Counted from the stretch's first letter, positions 25,788-35,436 are shown. The stretch: 64,000 nt of DNA from Levilactobacillus fuyuanensis (GCF_003946395.1 NZ_RHNZ01000007.1:111390-175389); one strand, 5' to 3'. The notes: generated by a model from the sequence alone, not told the origin. Numbers and translations: made by a program.

Positions 25788-26489
25788 ATGAAAAATAAGA
25801 TTTTACTAGTCGAGGATGAAGAAGGCCTCGCTAGTTATGTTGCCAAGGAACTGACCTTTGAAGATTTCGACGTCCTGACCGCTGCCGACGGGGAAGCCGC
25901 CTGGGAAATTTATCAAGAAGAGAAGGATGACCTCCTCTTAGTTCTACTGGACTGGATGCTACCGAAGATGGATGGTATGCAGGTGCTCCGTCGCATTCGC
26001 AAGCACGACAACCTTCCCGTAATCATGATGACGGCTCGCGATTACCTCGGCGATAAGGTCACCGGCCTCGACACCGGTGCCGACGATTACATTACGAAAC
26101 CGTTTGAGATAGAAGAACTGTTGGCCCGCATTCGGGTGATTCAGCGGCGAACAGCTCACCAGAGTGGCCTCGACCAGACCTATCACCTGCAAGACCTGAC
26201 GCTGGTCACCAAGACCCGGCAAGTCGACCGCGGTGGCCAAACGATTCAGTTGACTCAACGCGAATACGATTTGCTACTCTTCCTACTACAGCACCCGGGC
26301 CAAGTCTTTACCCGCGATGAACTCCTCGACAACGTCTGGGGCGTCGACTTTCTCGGCCAACAGAACGTGGTCGATGTCTACATCGGTTATTTGCGGAATA
26401 AAATTGACGTTGGCGACGCCCCCCACCTTTTCCATACCATTCGGGGCGTCGGCTACAGTCTTAAAGAGGAGGATGACAATGACGGCTAA
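25788..26489 (+). CDS. OmpR/PhoB family response regulator
   Basis: ATG at 25788 follows AAGGAG. The 233-residue protein has a receiver domain with acidic pocket E9-D10-E11, phosphoacceptor D55 (LLDWMLP), Thr in MMTARD and Lys in DYITKPF, then a winged helix DNA-binding domain (LTQREYDLLLFLLQHPGQVFTRDELLDNVWG). It is coupled to the histidine kinase by an 11-base overlap. The pair looks closest to the ArlRS/CiaRH-like group, but the stimulus is unknown. Confidence 0.93.
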   Translation: MKNKILLVEDEEGLASYVAKELTFEDFDVLTAADGEAAWEIYQEEKDDLLLVLLDWMLPKMDGMQVLRRIRKHDNLPVIMMTARDYLGDKVTGLDTGADDYITKPFEIEELLARIRVIQRRTAHQSGLDQTYHLQDLTLVTKTRQVDRGGQTIQLTQREYDLLLFLLQHPGQVFTRDELLDNVWGVDFLGQQNVVDVYIGYLRNKIDVGDAPHLFHTIRGVGYSLKEEDDNDG

Positions 26490-27834
26490 GCAACCCCGGA
26501 CTTACGCGGATATTATCCGCCATTCATTTACCAGCCTGCTCCTCACGATTGGCATCGTCATTGTGCTAACCGTCAGCGTAACCCTAGCCGTGGATCAATT
26601 GCTGCGGGCACAGAACCAAGCCGAGCAACTGAGTGCCAGCCTTCAAACCTCACAGGTCACGAACTTTCAAGACTGGCTGGCCATCAATCGCTCGAGTGGA
26701 CTTAACTCCCATAACACATTTGTCTTCATCAAAAACGCAAACGGCTCGACCACCTCACTGCTCCCTCACGGCAACACGCTGGCCAACGCCAGCACTTGGT
26801 CCGTTCCATTTACCCATCTGACCTACTTTAAGGGTCTAGGACTCTTCTTCGCGGAAACGCTGAAAGCGGGCGGGCACACGTATCACCTCTACATTGGCAT
26901 GCACGTATTAGTCGGCAACCTTCACGTCTTGATTGCCGTGCTGATCATCGCCATCGGCTTTAGCCTCCTGATTGGGCTCTTCTTCGTACGACGTCTGGCC
27001 AAACGAATCAGTGCACCCACGATTCAGCTAGCTCAGGCAGCGCAACAGGCCGCAGCCAATCCCGAGGTGACGCAGACGGAACTGCCCCAACCACAGGAAC
27101 CCGTTGAAATTTCTCAGCTGGCCAAGGACTTTAACCAACTGTTGGCCGCACAAAACGGGCGCTTGCAACGTGAACGGCAGTTTATTTCCGATGCTTCCCA
27201 TGAGCTACGAACCCCCATCGCGACGATTCGAGGGAACCTCAAGTTAATCGAGCGTCGCGGAGACAAGCACCCCGAGGTCATCCCCGAGTCACTGGGCTTC
27301 ATTGACCAGGAATCATTACGGATGCAGCATCTGATTGAAAATCTCCTGCATCTGTCACGAGCCGATCGCGCTGAGGTGGCCTTACAACCGCTGGACATCG
27401 CTCAGCTGACGCAGGGTGTCGTCACCCACTACCAGCCCCTCATCACCCAACCACTGACCTTCACTGGCCCTGACGAACCGGCAATGGCGTTAGGCGACAC
27501 CGACATGCTTCATCAGATATTAACGGCACTCTTGGATAACGCCCACAAGTATTCACCCGCGGATCAGCCCATAGCCGTGACCGTCGCACAAGCTAACGGT
27601 CAGGTCACACTGACTGTGGCCGATCAAGGAACCGGAATCCCTGTGACCGACCGCGAGCATATCTTCGAACGCTTCTATCGCGTCGATGCCTCCCGTTCCA
27701 GTAAAATTGAAGGCAGTGGTCTAGGACTAGCCATCGTGTCACAGCTGGTCCAGCTGAATAAAGGGTCTATCTCAGTGAACGATAACGCCCCGCACGGTAC
27801 CAAGTTCACTGTGACCTTACAGACCTCTGACTAA
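26479..27834 (+). CDS. Sensor histidine kinase
   Basis: Of two in-frame ATGs, 26479 is six bases after GAGGAGG, while 26473 touches it. The 451-residue kinase has a membrane segment at about 17-38, an extracellular sensor of about 110 residues, a second segment at about 149-171, a HAMP region, the phosphoacceptor H241 in SDASHELRTP, and an ATPase domain with N-box (LLDNAHKYS), DQGTGIP and GSGLGLAIV. It phosphorylates the upstream response regulator. No metal or ligand motif is obvious in the external loop. Confidence 0.93.
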   Translation: MTAKQPRTYADIIRHSFTSLLLTIGIVIVLTVSVTLAVDQLLRAQNQAEQLSASLQTSQVTNFQDWLAINRSSGLNSHNTFVFIKNANGSTTSLLPHGNTLANASTWSVPFTHLTYFKGLGLFFAETLKAGGHTYHLYIGMHVLVGNLHVLIAVLIIAIGFSLLIGLFFVRRLAKRISAPTIQLAQAAQQAAANPEVTQTELPQPQEPVEISQLAKDFNQLLAAQNGRLQRERQFISDASHELRTPIATIRGNLKLIERRGDKHPEVIPESLGFIDQESLRMQHLIENLLHLSRADRAEVALQPLDIAQLTQGVVTHYQPLITQPLTFTGPDEPAMALGDTDMLHQILTALLDNAHKYSPADQPIAVTVAQANGQVTLTVADQGTGIPVTDREHIFERFYRVDASRSSKIEGSGLGLAIVSQLVQLNKGSISVNDNAPHGTKFTVTLQTSD

Positions 27835-27932
27835 TTGGTTTAAACAGGCAGCTGTGATTGACAGAAATTGCGACTGCCACAGATTGACCCACTGTTAGAT
27901 ATTAAAATCAATCAAGAATACAATTCCAAGAT

Positions 27933-28181
27933 TTAGTTTTCTTAGTGGTGAATAATTAGCTTAGCCGGAGGAGGTCAGAGATGGCGTCTGCCGTGACGGC
28001 GGTGTTAGACCGGGAGATTTTTCCCGGTCCTACAGCGCGGGACGCGTTTGGAAACTCGCACGAACTTAGCGAGGTTTCAAACCGAACCGGAAGCCCGCTT
28101 CTCAGGCTGCAGGCGGTCCCCATGGCAGACAGAATCTCTGACAGCCGCAGGCGACAAAAATCCACTAACTAGAAAACTAAG
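27933..28181 (-). repeat. Structured intergenic repeat, family A copy 3
   Basis: Reverse orientation relative to copy 1. The core is about 27960-28156, reading GTCGCCTGCGGCTGTCAGAG at one end and AGCCGGAGGAGGTCAGAGAT at the other, so the ends are imperfect inverted repeats. An internal hairpin (GACCGGGA / TCCCGGTC) is present. Outside the core, TTAGTTTTCT-TAGTGG (27933-27948) is complementary to CCACTA-AGAAAACTAA (28163-28181), which encloses the whole unit in a long stem. Confidence 0.8.
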
Positions 28182-28272
28182 AAATTCTCAGACAAAACTT
28201 AACTTAAATCAAGGACTTCCGCTACCTTCTCCAGGTATACTGGGTTCATCAAGTGAAAGGAAGCGGAGAATT

Positions 28273-28524
28273 ATGCTGATAGATGACAACCCAAAGATTA
28301 AAACGATTACTCCCGCCCAGATTACGAAGGTGTTCTACCCTTACGTCATCGCCAAGACGGAAGCCGGGAGTTACGTCAACATTAAGTTAAGCGACCAGGA
28401 GCGCAAGGATCCCCTCTTTTGGGAATCGATTGCCAACATTGCGAAGGCCAAGCTATGGGTCCCAATTGGCGAAAAATTCCACCAGTTGCTGGCCTACGAC
28501 TGGACGTACTCAGCAGCCTACTAA
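28273..28524 (+). CDS. Small hypothetical protein
   Basis: 83 residues started at an ATG after GCGGAGAA. A TATACT -10 sits about 40 bases upstream. The sequence is well balanced, soluble and mixed alpha/beta with no signal peptide or membrane segment; a central YVNIKLSDQERKDPLFW part and an aromatic C-terminus (YDWTYSAAY) stand out. It resembles short uncharacterised lactobacillar proteins, but I do not recognise a domain. It is monocistronic. Confidence 0.6.
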   Translation: MLIDDNPKIKTITPAQITKVFYPYVIAKTEAGSYVNIKLSDQERKDPLFWESIANIAKAKLWVPIGEKFHQLLAYDWTYSAAY

Positions 28525-28702
28525 GCCCATTTTGTCAGGTTTAGACACAACTATTTAATCCTAAAAATAATATAGCATGATACGACTGCGTTTAACCGTT
28601 CCAGTGAGAACGGAACCAGCCGTTTTTTATTTCTGATAATTAACGACCAGGATGTCCGCCCTCAATTGCTTGATATACCTGTCTTTCAGCCTTAAATGAC
28701 AC

Positions 28703-28746
28703 AAAAAACAACCCCAAGTCGAACGTCCATTCGTTGACCTGGGGTT
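28703..28746 (-). terminator. Terminator of the small membrane protein gene
   Basis: AACCCCAGGT and CGTT-type inner pairs form a stem with their partners and are followed by six Ts on the minus strand. A second hairpin AATCGGAAG/CTTCCGATT lies upstream at 28760-28781. Confidence 0.8.
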
Positions 28747-28821
28747 ATTTATCTGTCAGAATCGGAAGACCGCTTCCGATTCAAGCACAACTGTTAAATT
28801 TTCCAGAGAAACACCATAAGC

Positions 28822-29241
28822 TTACCGTGGCATTGGCTTACGAAGAATCTCAGCTTTTTTCCGTAACTGAGCACGTGTCTGGCTGACCAAAATGTCGGTT
28901 GGGTGGGCGATGCGACCGTCCAGAGAACCCCCAAAACTTGCCACACAGAAACTAACGAATCCCCAGGCTGACGGTGACCAGTACCCAAAGTAGGGTGCTA
29001 CCGCCGCCATCATGACGAAGAAACCGATGCTGATCAAACCGCCAAATCCTTGGCGCCCAAACCGATTAAAATATGGATATTGCCGAGTAAACAGATAGTC
29101 GACAAGTAGAATCGCAACCATCGTGCCCATTGCAATGTGTTTAACGGACACTTGATCGATAAAAATCACGGGACTCATCATCAGCATCAACATCATTAAA
29201 AACCAAAATGAATGAAAACCATACCGCCAGTCATACCGCAT
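28822..29241 (-). CDS. Small membrane protein of unknown function
   Basis: 139 residues. Hydrophobic segments at about 11-30, 33-50, 70-86 and 91-106 suggest a four-pass membrane protein, followed by a basic cytoplasmic tail (TRAQLRKKAEILRKPMPR). GAGGCG precedes the ATG. Met-rich first segment. No family is recognised. It has its own terminator and lies downstream of a MarR-regulated efflux operon on the same strand, but nothing links them functionally. Confidence 0.6.
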   Translation of the reverse strand: MRYDWRYGFHSFWFLMMLMLMMSPVIFIDQVSVKHIAMGTMVAILLVDYLFTRQYPYFNRFGRQGFGGLISIGFFVMMAAVAPYFGYWSPSAWGFVSFCVASFGGSLDGRIAHPTDILVSQTRAQLRKKAEILRKPMPR

Positions 29242-29354
29242 TCCGGTCGCCTCACTTTCAATCTACACAATCGCATCTTCGTTAAGTGAAGTGTAGCATG
29301 GGGTTAATAAAATTAGGTTAACTCGCGGTCGCTATGGTAAAGCCAATAGCAATA

Positions 29355-30755
29355 CTAACGCGTGCTCGTTGGACGGGACAGCTTGAAAGCCATTAGCATA
29401 CTCAACAGTGCCAACGTGCCCGTAACGACCAGCACCAGCAGGGCCCACTGCGACCCCATCGCCGTCTTCACGGCTGTACTGCCCTGACCGCTCGCCTGAC
29501 TGGTGGAGATAATCATGGAAACAATGGCGGTCCCGAGGGCGCCAGCAAACTGTTGCATGGCGTTCATGAGCGCATTTCCATCGGCCTTCAAGTCACCACG
29601 CAATTGCTTCAAACCTGCCGTCATGATGTTCCCAAATCCCATTCCGATACCGACCATGTAGGCAATGTAAAGACTCAGGACGGCCCAGACTGGCAACTGA
29701 CGGGCAAACACAGTCATCACAAGCAACGTGACCGTCACAATGCTCAGGCCCAAAATAATCGGTTTCTTTGCACCAAATCGGTCGAGAATCTGCCCCCCGA
29801 TCGGTGAAAATGCAGCTCCAATTACGGCACCCGGCAAGACGACTAAACCGGCGATGAAAGCGGTTTGTTTATCAACCAATTGTAGGTAATTTGGCAAGAT
29901 GAAGGATAGGCCCAACGCTGTCGTTTGTAAGAGAAAGAACGCCGCTAAGTGCCAGGCAAATGCAGAATTTTTCACCGTATCTAGATTAATCAGCGGATGT
30001 TCCACGTGGTTGGAACGGAACACAAATCCTAGGAGGCCCACAATCCCAACGATCCAGGCCCCCAGAACAGACCAACTCAACAGCGGTTGACTGCCCAGTG
30101 AACTGAACCCATAGATCAGGCCACCAAAGGTTGCAATGACCGTCAACATACTCAACCCATCAAATTTTTCGTGAACGATGGGTGAAACTTGTTGAATGGT
30201 TTTGAGTCCTACGAAAAACGACACAATCAGAAACGGCAGCAAGATCCAGAAAATATACCGCCAATTCAGATTGGTCACGAGGATTCCCCCATACGTCGGG
30301 CCGATTGCCGGCCCAATGGCAGTAATCAGCGTTCCAACCCCCGTCATCATACCGATTCGACTCAATGGGACCTGTTCCAAGATAATATTAAACATCAAGG
30401 GTAACGCAATCCCGGTTCCCAACGCTTGGATTGCCCGCCCAACTAGCAGCCAAACAAACGCTGGTGCTAGAGCATCAACTAACAACCCTGTAATGAAAAG
30501 CAGGTTTGCTGCCACGAAGAGTTGTTTCATTTTAAAGCGTCGTTTCAGAAATGATGAAACAGGCACGATGCAAGCCACAATCAACAGGTACAACGTTGTC
30601 ATCCACTGGACCGTTCCAGTAGTCACACCGAATTGTTTCATTAAAGTGGGAAAAGTGATATTCATCGCCGTTTCAATGATGACCCCACTCAGAGACATCA
30701 GCCCCGTCGCCAGGACGGCCCCGATTACCCGTGGTTCAATTTTTTCAGTTGCCAT
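29355..30755 (-). CDS. MFS multidrug efflux transporter, DHA2 (14-segment) family
   Basis: 466 residues, about 14 membrane segments. The DHA2 signatures are visible: SFLKRRFKMKQLF loop, VGRAIQALGTGIALPLMFNI (motif C-like, GTGIALPL) and the GPAIGPTYGG element of drug/proton antiporters. EmrB/QacA relatives export cationic or hydrophobic drugs. The start codon directly follows the marR stop (TAA-ATG) with the site AAAGGGAG inside marR, so the two are coupled and the pump is probably under control of that repressor. Confidence 0.9.
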   Translation of the reverse strand: MATEKIEPRVIGAVLATGLMSLSGVIIETAMNITFPTLMKQFGVTTGTVQWMTTLYLLIVACIVPVSSFLKRRFKMKQLFVAANLLFITGLLVDALAPAFVWLLVGRAIQALGTGIALPLMFNIILEQVPLSRIGMMTGVGTLITAIGPAIGPTYGGILVTNLNWRYIFWILLPFLIVSFFVGLKTIQQVSPIVHEKFDGLSMLTVIATFGGLIYGFSSLGSQPLLSWSVLGAWIVGIVGLLGFVFRSNHVEHPLINLDTVKNSAFAWHLAAFFLLQTTALGLSFILPNYLQLVDKQTAFIAGLVVLPGAVIGAAFSPIGGQILDRFGAKKPIILGLSIVTVTLLVMTVFARQLPVWAVLSLYIAYMVGIGMGFGNIMTAGLKQLRGDLKADGNALMNAMQQFAGALGTAIVSMIISTSQASGQGSTAVKTAMGSQWALLVLVVTGTLALLSMLMAFKLSRPTSTR

Positions 30756-31208
30756 TTACTTACTCCCTTTCTCTGGGGCCTTGCCCCACCGCGTCACGTT
30801 CTCTAGCGCATGACGAAATGCCACGGCCTCCTGTGTCGTTAAGCCAGCCACCATGAGGGCATCCTGTTGTTCCAGATGCGCCGTCACAATGGGGACCAAT
30901 TGCTGTCCTTGCGCCGTTAGCTTGAGTTGCCGCTTACGACTATCGCTGGTTGCCACGACCCGCGTCACCAGTCCATGTTCCACCATCCGCTTGATTAGGA
31001 CTGAGGCCGTGGAGCGCTGAACGTGAAATTCCCGTTCCACGTCAACCTGGAAGGTATCAACGCCTCCGCGACGACCGAGGAAGTCGATCACCGACATCTG
31101 CATCCCCGTCAACCCATATGACCGGGCGAATTCGTTCATTTCAAGGTTCATCTGGTGCTCGGCATCTCGGAGCCAAGCGCCCAATCTTCTTTCAGGCAAT
31201 GGAATCAT
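30756..31208 (-). CDS. MarR family repressor of the efflux operon
   Basis: 150 residues with a winged helix (DVEREFHVQRSTASVLIKRMVEHGLVTRV, then DSRKRQLKLTAQG wing). First gene of a two-gene operon with the DHA2 pump. The ATG at 31208 sits directly behind AAGGG; a TTG at 31199 is better spaced, so the start may be nine bases later. A -35/-10 promoter and two small palindromes lie immediately upstream, which suggests autorepression relieved by a drug-like ligand. Confidence 0.88.
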   Translation of the reverse strand: MIPLPERRLGAWLRDAEHQMNLEMNEFARSYGLTGMQMSVIDFLGRRGGVDTFQVDVEREFHVQRSTASVLIKRMVEHGLVTRVVATSDSRKRQLKLTAQGQQLVPIVTAHLEQQDALMVAGLTTQEAVAFRHALENVTRWGKAPEKGSK

Positions 31209-31216
31209 CCCTTCTT

Positions 31217-31261
31217 TGTTAGTCAGCTAACAATTTTAGGCTGATTAACCGGCAATTTCAA
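31217..31261 (-). promoter_or_regulatory. marR-efflux promoter with overlapping operators
   Basis: On the minus strand TTGAAA, a 17-base spacer and TAAAAT form the promoter. The spacer contains TTAATCAGCCTAA, and TGTTAG-CTGA-CTAACA lies just after the -10. These two related imperfect palindromes fit dimeric MarR sites. Confidence 0.6.
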
Positions 31262-31291
31262 GTGTCATTTCAGGAAAAAACTTGAACGGCC

Positions 31292-31332
31292 AAAAAAAGT
31301 CGTTCCAAATCAACAACTGACTTGGAACGACT
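31292..31332 (-). terminator. Pyruvate oxidase gene terminator
   Basis: AGTCGTTCCAA pairs with TTGGAACGACT and is followed by seven Ts on the minus strand. Confidence 0.9.
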
Positions 31333-31353
31333 CTCGTTTTCTAAAGTCTTAAA

Positions 31354-33114
31354 TTAAAGGTTATCGCCCTTGGCACGTAACAGTTCACCTAAAGCGGGTT
31401 GCTGCTGAACATCAATATGGTTTTCCTTGGCGTAAGCATCGACAGTCTCTTGGCCGTAGAGCTTGGCATCAAGTGGCATGAAGGCCGTCCCAATTGGGTC
31501 ATCGTCCTTGATCACGGCGTTGACCACGATTGGCTTCTTGTTACCCTTAGCCTGAAGATCCTTGATCTGATCGAAGACCTTTTCGACTTCGGCATTGTTA
31601 GTAACGGTAAAGCCGATACCACCTAAGCCTTCGGCGACCTTTGCCCAGTCGGCATCGGTCAAATCAACCCCATACAGGTGTTGTTTCGTGTCGACCTGTT
31701 CGCGGTAAATGAACCCGAAACGCCGGTTACTGAAGACGACGTTGATGACGGGCAATTCGTAACGCGCTTCCGTGATAATATCAGGAGCGACCATCGCAAA
31801 ACCACCATCGCCGGAGAACGACCACGCTTGCCCCTCTGGAACACTCAAGGCCCCGGCCATTCCGGCTGGTAACCCGTAGCCCATCGTGGCAAACAGTCCG
31901 GATAAGACGAACCGTTGCTGCTTGTTCATTGGTAAGCCCCGAACGGACCACTCCGAAACGTTCCCGGTGTCGACCCCGTAAGTATCCTTAGGGCCTACCA
32001 TGGAAGCAACCTTCTTCGTGACGGCTTCAGGTGCTAGGCCATTGCTGTCATCATCGGCTAACTGAGACAACCACTTGTTCCAGTTCTGCTTGTTAAGGCG
32101 GTTGGCCTTGAGCCACTCTGTTTTAGGCAACGTTTCGCCCGTGGCAATCATGGCTTGCAGGTAACTCTTGGCATCACTGATCACGGCGTAGTCAACGGGT
32201 ACCATCTTCCCAATATCAAAGGAATTGTCGTTAACTTGGATAATCTTGATATTCTTTGGCCAGAACTGGGCAAATGGGAACTCGGACCCTAAGAACAGAA
32301 TCAAGTCGGTGTGTTGGAGCGCTTCAAAGCCAGACTTAGAACCCAAACGGCCAAACGTCCCAATGGCATTCGGATGGTCGGTTGGAATCACACCCGTGGC
32401 TGGTACAGTATTGATAACGGGCACGCTGAACTGCTCGCTAAATTTAACCAGCTCATCACGAGCGCCTAACAAGCCTCGGCCAGCATAGATCAGAGGATGC
32501 TTAGCGGCCTTCAGCAGTTCTAAGGTCGCCGTTACCGCCTTAGGATCGATCGTTTGCGTAAACGTGTTGGAGACGGTGTTTGGCGTCTTCACTGGTTCGT
32601 AGTCGATTTCGGTCGATGACAAATCTTCAGGAATAATGACCACGGCTGGGCCCTTTTGCCGGTAGGCTTCTCGAATCGCTTGGTTAACCACATAAGGCAG
32701 TTGTTCCGCGGTCGTCGCTGTCCGATTGTAAACGGCAACGTCGGCAAACATCGGCGTTTCATCCATTTCCTGGAAGTAATTCGTGTTCATCGTCGCTGTT
32801 GGGACTTGCCCAACCAGCGCCAACATTGGCACGTGATCCATCTTGGCATCGTAAAGTCCGTTGAACAGGTGGGTGGCGCCGGGTCCGGCGGAACCAAAGG
32901 CTACACCGACTTTCCCAGTGTACTTAGCATCGGCAGCTGCTGCTAATGCCCCAACCTCTTCGTGCCGTACCTGAATATATTGAATCTTATCCTTTTCCAG
33001 ATACAAGCCTTCAACGGTATGATTAATCGATCCCCCAGGAATCCCATACAGGTGATCGACACCCCATGCTTCCAAAACCTTTACCAATGCTTGACCCGCA
33101 ATCATTTTTGTCAT
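31354..33114 (-). CDS. pox: Pyruvate oxidase
   Basis: The ATG at 33114 (MTKMIAGQALVKVLEAWGV) follows AAAGGAG; the frame upstream to 33168 is not likely coding. The 586-residue ThDP- and FAD-dependent enzyme has the catalytic Glu in VRHEEVGALAAAAD, a central FAD domain and the ThDP motif beginning GDGGFAM. It converts pyruvate, phosphate and O2 to acetyl phosphate, CO2 and H2O2, giving extra ATP in aerobic growth. Length and motifs match lactobacillar SpxB/Pox. Single gene; no cre box was found by eye. Confidence 0.95.
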   Translation of the reverse strand: MTKMIAGQALVKVLEAWGVDHLYGIPGGSINHTVEGLYLEKDKIQYIQVRHEEVGALAAAADAKYTGKVGVAFGSAGPGATHLFNGLYDAKMDHVPMLALVGQVPTATMNTNYFQEMDETPMFADVAVYNRTATTAEQLPYVVNQAIREAYRQKGPAVVIIPEDLSSTEIDYEPVKTPNTVSNTFTQTIDPKAVTATLELLKAAKHPLIYAGRGLLGARDELVKFSEQFSVPVINTVPATGVIPTDHPNAIGTFGRLGSKSGFEALQHTDLILFLGSEFPFAQFWPKNIKIIQVNDNSFDIGKMVPVDYAVISDAKSYLQAMIATGETLPKTEWLKANRLNKQNWNKWLSQLADDDSNGLAPEAVTKKVASMVGPKDTYGVDTGNVSEWSVRGLPMNKQQRFVLSGLFATMGYGLPAGMAGALSVPEGQAWSFSGDGGFAMVAPDIITEARYELPVINVVFSNRRFGFIYREQVDTKQHLYGVDLTDADWAKVAEGLGGIGFTVTNNAEVEKVFDQIKDLQAKGNKKPIVVNAVIKDDDPIGTAFMPLDAKLYGQETVDAYAKENHIDVQQQPALGELLRAKGDNL

Positions 33115-33400
33115 TTGAATCGCGCTCCTTTGATGAGGTGTCGCCAAAGAAAAGCACCCCGAAATCATTGATTGGTAACATCATAGTCCGTTTCAGGAGG
33201 AAATACCAGTATTTCTGCTTACTTTTTGTTAGTGAAAATAATCACTTAGGCTGCTGACCGAACAAACGCCTTAGTTTCCCGGACTGACGGTAAATAAAGC
33301 GCATTCAAAAGATTACAAACTCATGAGATACCATGAAAAGGAACAAGCCAATTAGCGCCAGCTTATCTTTCAGTATTTTCCGCAAATTTTAGGCAAAGAA

Positions 33401-33425
33401 AGAGCCTAGGAAAATCCCAGGCTCT
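33401..33425. terminator. Terminator hairpin attached to repeat C2
   Basis: AGAGCCTAGG pairs with CCCAGGCTCT across an AAAAT loop. It lies at the outer end of family C copy 2, as in the other copies. Confidence 0.7.
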
Positions 33426-33432
33426 TGTGCTA

Positions 33433-33568
33433 CTCAATCATATATGGCTGAAACGTGCGCCAAAAGACAGCCGGTTCCGCTTAAAACTCCTAACCAAACA
33501 ATCCAAGTTCGGGATTATTCGGTTAGCAGCCTTAATGCTCGCCAGCTAACCGCCTTTTGTCCCACTCT
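33433..33568 (+). repeat. Long hairpin repeat, family C copy 2
   Basis: Shares CGAAACGTGCGCCAAAAG-type head (here TGAAACGTGCGCCAAAAG), CCGCTTAAAACT, AACCAAACAATCC, GGGATTATTCGGTTA, CCTTAATGCTCGCC and CCTTTTGTCCCACTCT with the copies at 19.5 and 41.0 kb. Forms one long imperfect stem. It lies between pox and corA. Confidence 0.85.
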
Positions 33569-33587
33569 CCATATGCCATCATTATGT

Positions 33588-34508
33588 TTACCAGAAATGC
33601 CGGTGTTTCAGCATCAGTGCAACCCATACCATAACCCCGAGCATAATTGCCACGGTGATTAGCCACGAGATGCTCCCCTGATTGGCCAGCGGCAACTTCA
33701 CGTTCATCCCGTAAAAACCGGTCACAATCGTTGGAATCGTGAGGACCAGTGACCAAATCGTTAAGAACTTCATCGTATCGTTCAGGTTGTTATTCAGCAC
33801 GTTATTAAATGTGCTTGAGATGCGATCGACAACATCAGCTTCAATCGATGTCATTTCAGAGGTCTGGCGCGCTTCGATCACGGCATCATCCAGCCGTTCC
33901 TGGTTGGTGTCGGAAAGTTGCCGGCCAAATGGTGTATTGCTTAAATTGACCGCCATCATGGCGTTGTTGCGCGTGGCACTGACAAAGTAAGCCAGGCTCT
34001 GCTGCAGGTTAGACAACGCAATCAGGTCCTTGTTATCTGGCGACTTGTTAAGCTGCTTATCCAGACGATTCTGTTCCGCATTGATCTTGCGAATCGGCGC
34101 TAAAAATTGGTCGAATAGGATAAACATCCCAACTAACAACAATTCATTTGTATCGTAAGTCTGGTCCAGCTTTAGCCGCTCCTCCAGCAGTGTATTGGCC
34201 CAGTGGGTATTCTTCGTGGTGATGGAAAAAATATAATTTCCTTTCAATAGGAATGTCACCGGCCGGGTAATGTAGCGCTGGGATACCTGATCAACGACCA
34301 CTGGCACATGCAAAACAAACAATTGTGAATTTAAAAAGTCATCACGGTCATAGTGAGACCGTTCGTTTTCATCGGTCACATACGTTAAAATTTCATCGGT
34401 TAGGCCATATTTAACCTTCAGGGTCTCTCGGTCGGCTTCTTCCTCAACCATGGTCATGACCCATACCAGGTCCTGATCCTTCGCCCCAATCTTCTTTTCA
34501 ACTATCAT
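33588..34508 (-). CDS. corA: CorA family magnesium transporter
   Basis: ATG at 34508 (MIVEKKIGAKDQD) has GGAGCGGAG in front. The 306-residue protein has a long cytoplasmic alpha/beta domain, a long helix and two C-terminal membrane segments with the signature YGMN between them, and a basic tail KHRHFW. CorA-type pentamers carry Mg2+ (or Co2+/Ni2+). Monocistronic; ends next to family C repeat copy 2, which probably acts as its terminator region. Confidence 0.93.
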   Translation of the reverse strand: MIVEKKIGAKDQDLVWVMTMVEEEADRETLKVKYGLTDEILTYVTDENERSHYDRDDFLNSQLFVLHVPVVVDQVSQRYITRPVTFLLKGNYIFSITTKNTHWANTLLEERLKLDQTYDTNELLLVGMFILFDQFLAPIRKINAEQNRLDKQLNKSPDNKDLIALSNLQQSLAYFVSATRNNAMMAVNLSNTPFGRQLSDTNQERLDDAVIEARQTSEMTSIEADVVDRISSTFNNVLNNNLNDTMKFLTIWSLVLTIPTIVTGFYGMNVKLPLANQGSISWLITVAIMLGVMVWVALMLKHRHFW

Positions 34509-34683
34509 GGTCTCCGCTCCCTCATACAAGCAATGCCCCTAGTGTACCACGTCGCCTTTACCCGCGCTGAAAAAAGTCATTTTTGAAAAGGTACCAGTTC
34601 ATCCGCCAAACAGCAGTCCGCCATAAAAGCCGTCGTTCCAGACCCCACGCCCGGAACAACGGCCCCAATCACTAAACCATAAC

Positions 34684-35436
34684 TTAGTTGGTACTCTCTA
34701 GACTGGCAGCATATGCCGTCTCTTGCTTGATGACCCGTGCACGTTCCTTCTTGTTGTACCAAGGTGAAACAGTGAAAGCCAACACGTCGTTGATCAGGTA
34801 AACGGAACTGTTGATAAACATTGCCAGCGTTGCGGACCCTTGCCGAAACGAGATGAACCACAGAACCATCTGAGCCAGACCCGATGCGATCCACCAGATG
34901 TACTGGTTGTTGAACCGTAAGAAACAGATGATACCGGCCGTTAAGCTAATAGCAAAACTGATAGCATCGATCCATGGCCGCGGATCGTCCGTAAAGGCAC
35001 CAATGGCCCATCCGGAGATCAAATAAACAGCAACCGTGGAAACTAAGGCAATTGCCCAACTCTTACCGTTGAATCTTCGAATCTTAGAAGCCATATTAAC
35101 GTTCCAGCTTGCGCTCAGCAGAACCGGAATATCTAAAGTGAGCACGTACGATAGCTGCTCAAAAATACTTAAATAGTTCTTAGCAGCGAAACCCGTAACG
35201 ATGAAGCAAATCGCAGACAACACACCTAGCCACCCATTAACTGACTTTGCCGCGTTGATTGCCAGAACACACAGCACACCCAGCGTGGTCCCGATAAATG
35301 TCAGTACCGTCAGTAGCGTTATCTGCTGGCCGACCAAGGTCATGACTTGGCACCCAAGGCTAAAGAAAAATAAATAATAATTCTGTTGGGGCCAGCCCTT
35401 CAGTTGGTGAGATAAAAATTGAATATAGTGCTTCAT
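34684..35436 (-). CDS. pnuC: Nicotinamide riboside transporter
   Basis: ATG at 35436 follows GAGGGAG with nine bases spacing. The 250-residue protein has seven to eight membrane segments and the PnuC pattern (GWPQQNYYLFFFS near the start, WNVNMASK, LIS-GW, NNQYIWWIASG). PnuC lets nicotinamide riboside in for NAD synthesis, driven by phosphorylation inside. A TATAAT -10 at 35545-35550 and a 16-bp palindrome in the leader suggest specific regulation. Monocistronic. Confidence 0.93.
   Translation of the reverse strand: MKHYIQFLSHQLKGWPQQNYYLFFFSLGCQVMTLVGQQITLLTVLTFIGTTLGVLCVLAINAAKSVNGWLGVLSAICFIVTGFAAKNYLSIFEQLSYVLTLDIPVLLSASWNVNMASKIRRFNGKSWAIALVSTVAVYLISGWAIGAFTDDPRPWIDAISFAISLTAGIICFLRFNNQYIWWIASGLAQMVLWFISFRQGSATLAMFINSSVYLINDVLAFTVSPWYNKKERARVIKQETAYAASLESTN

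Noticed and set aside
26317..26478. Histidine kinase start at 26317
   Set aside because: It would overlap the regulator's DNA-binding domain by more than 160 bases; the ATG at 26479 has a strong site.
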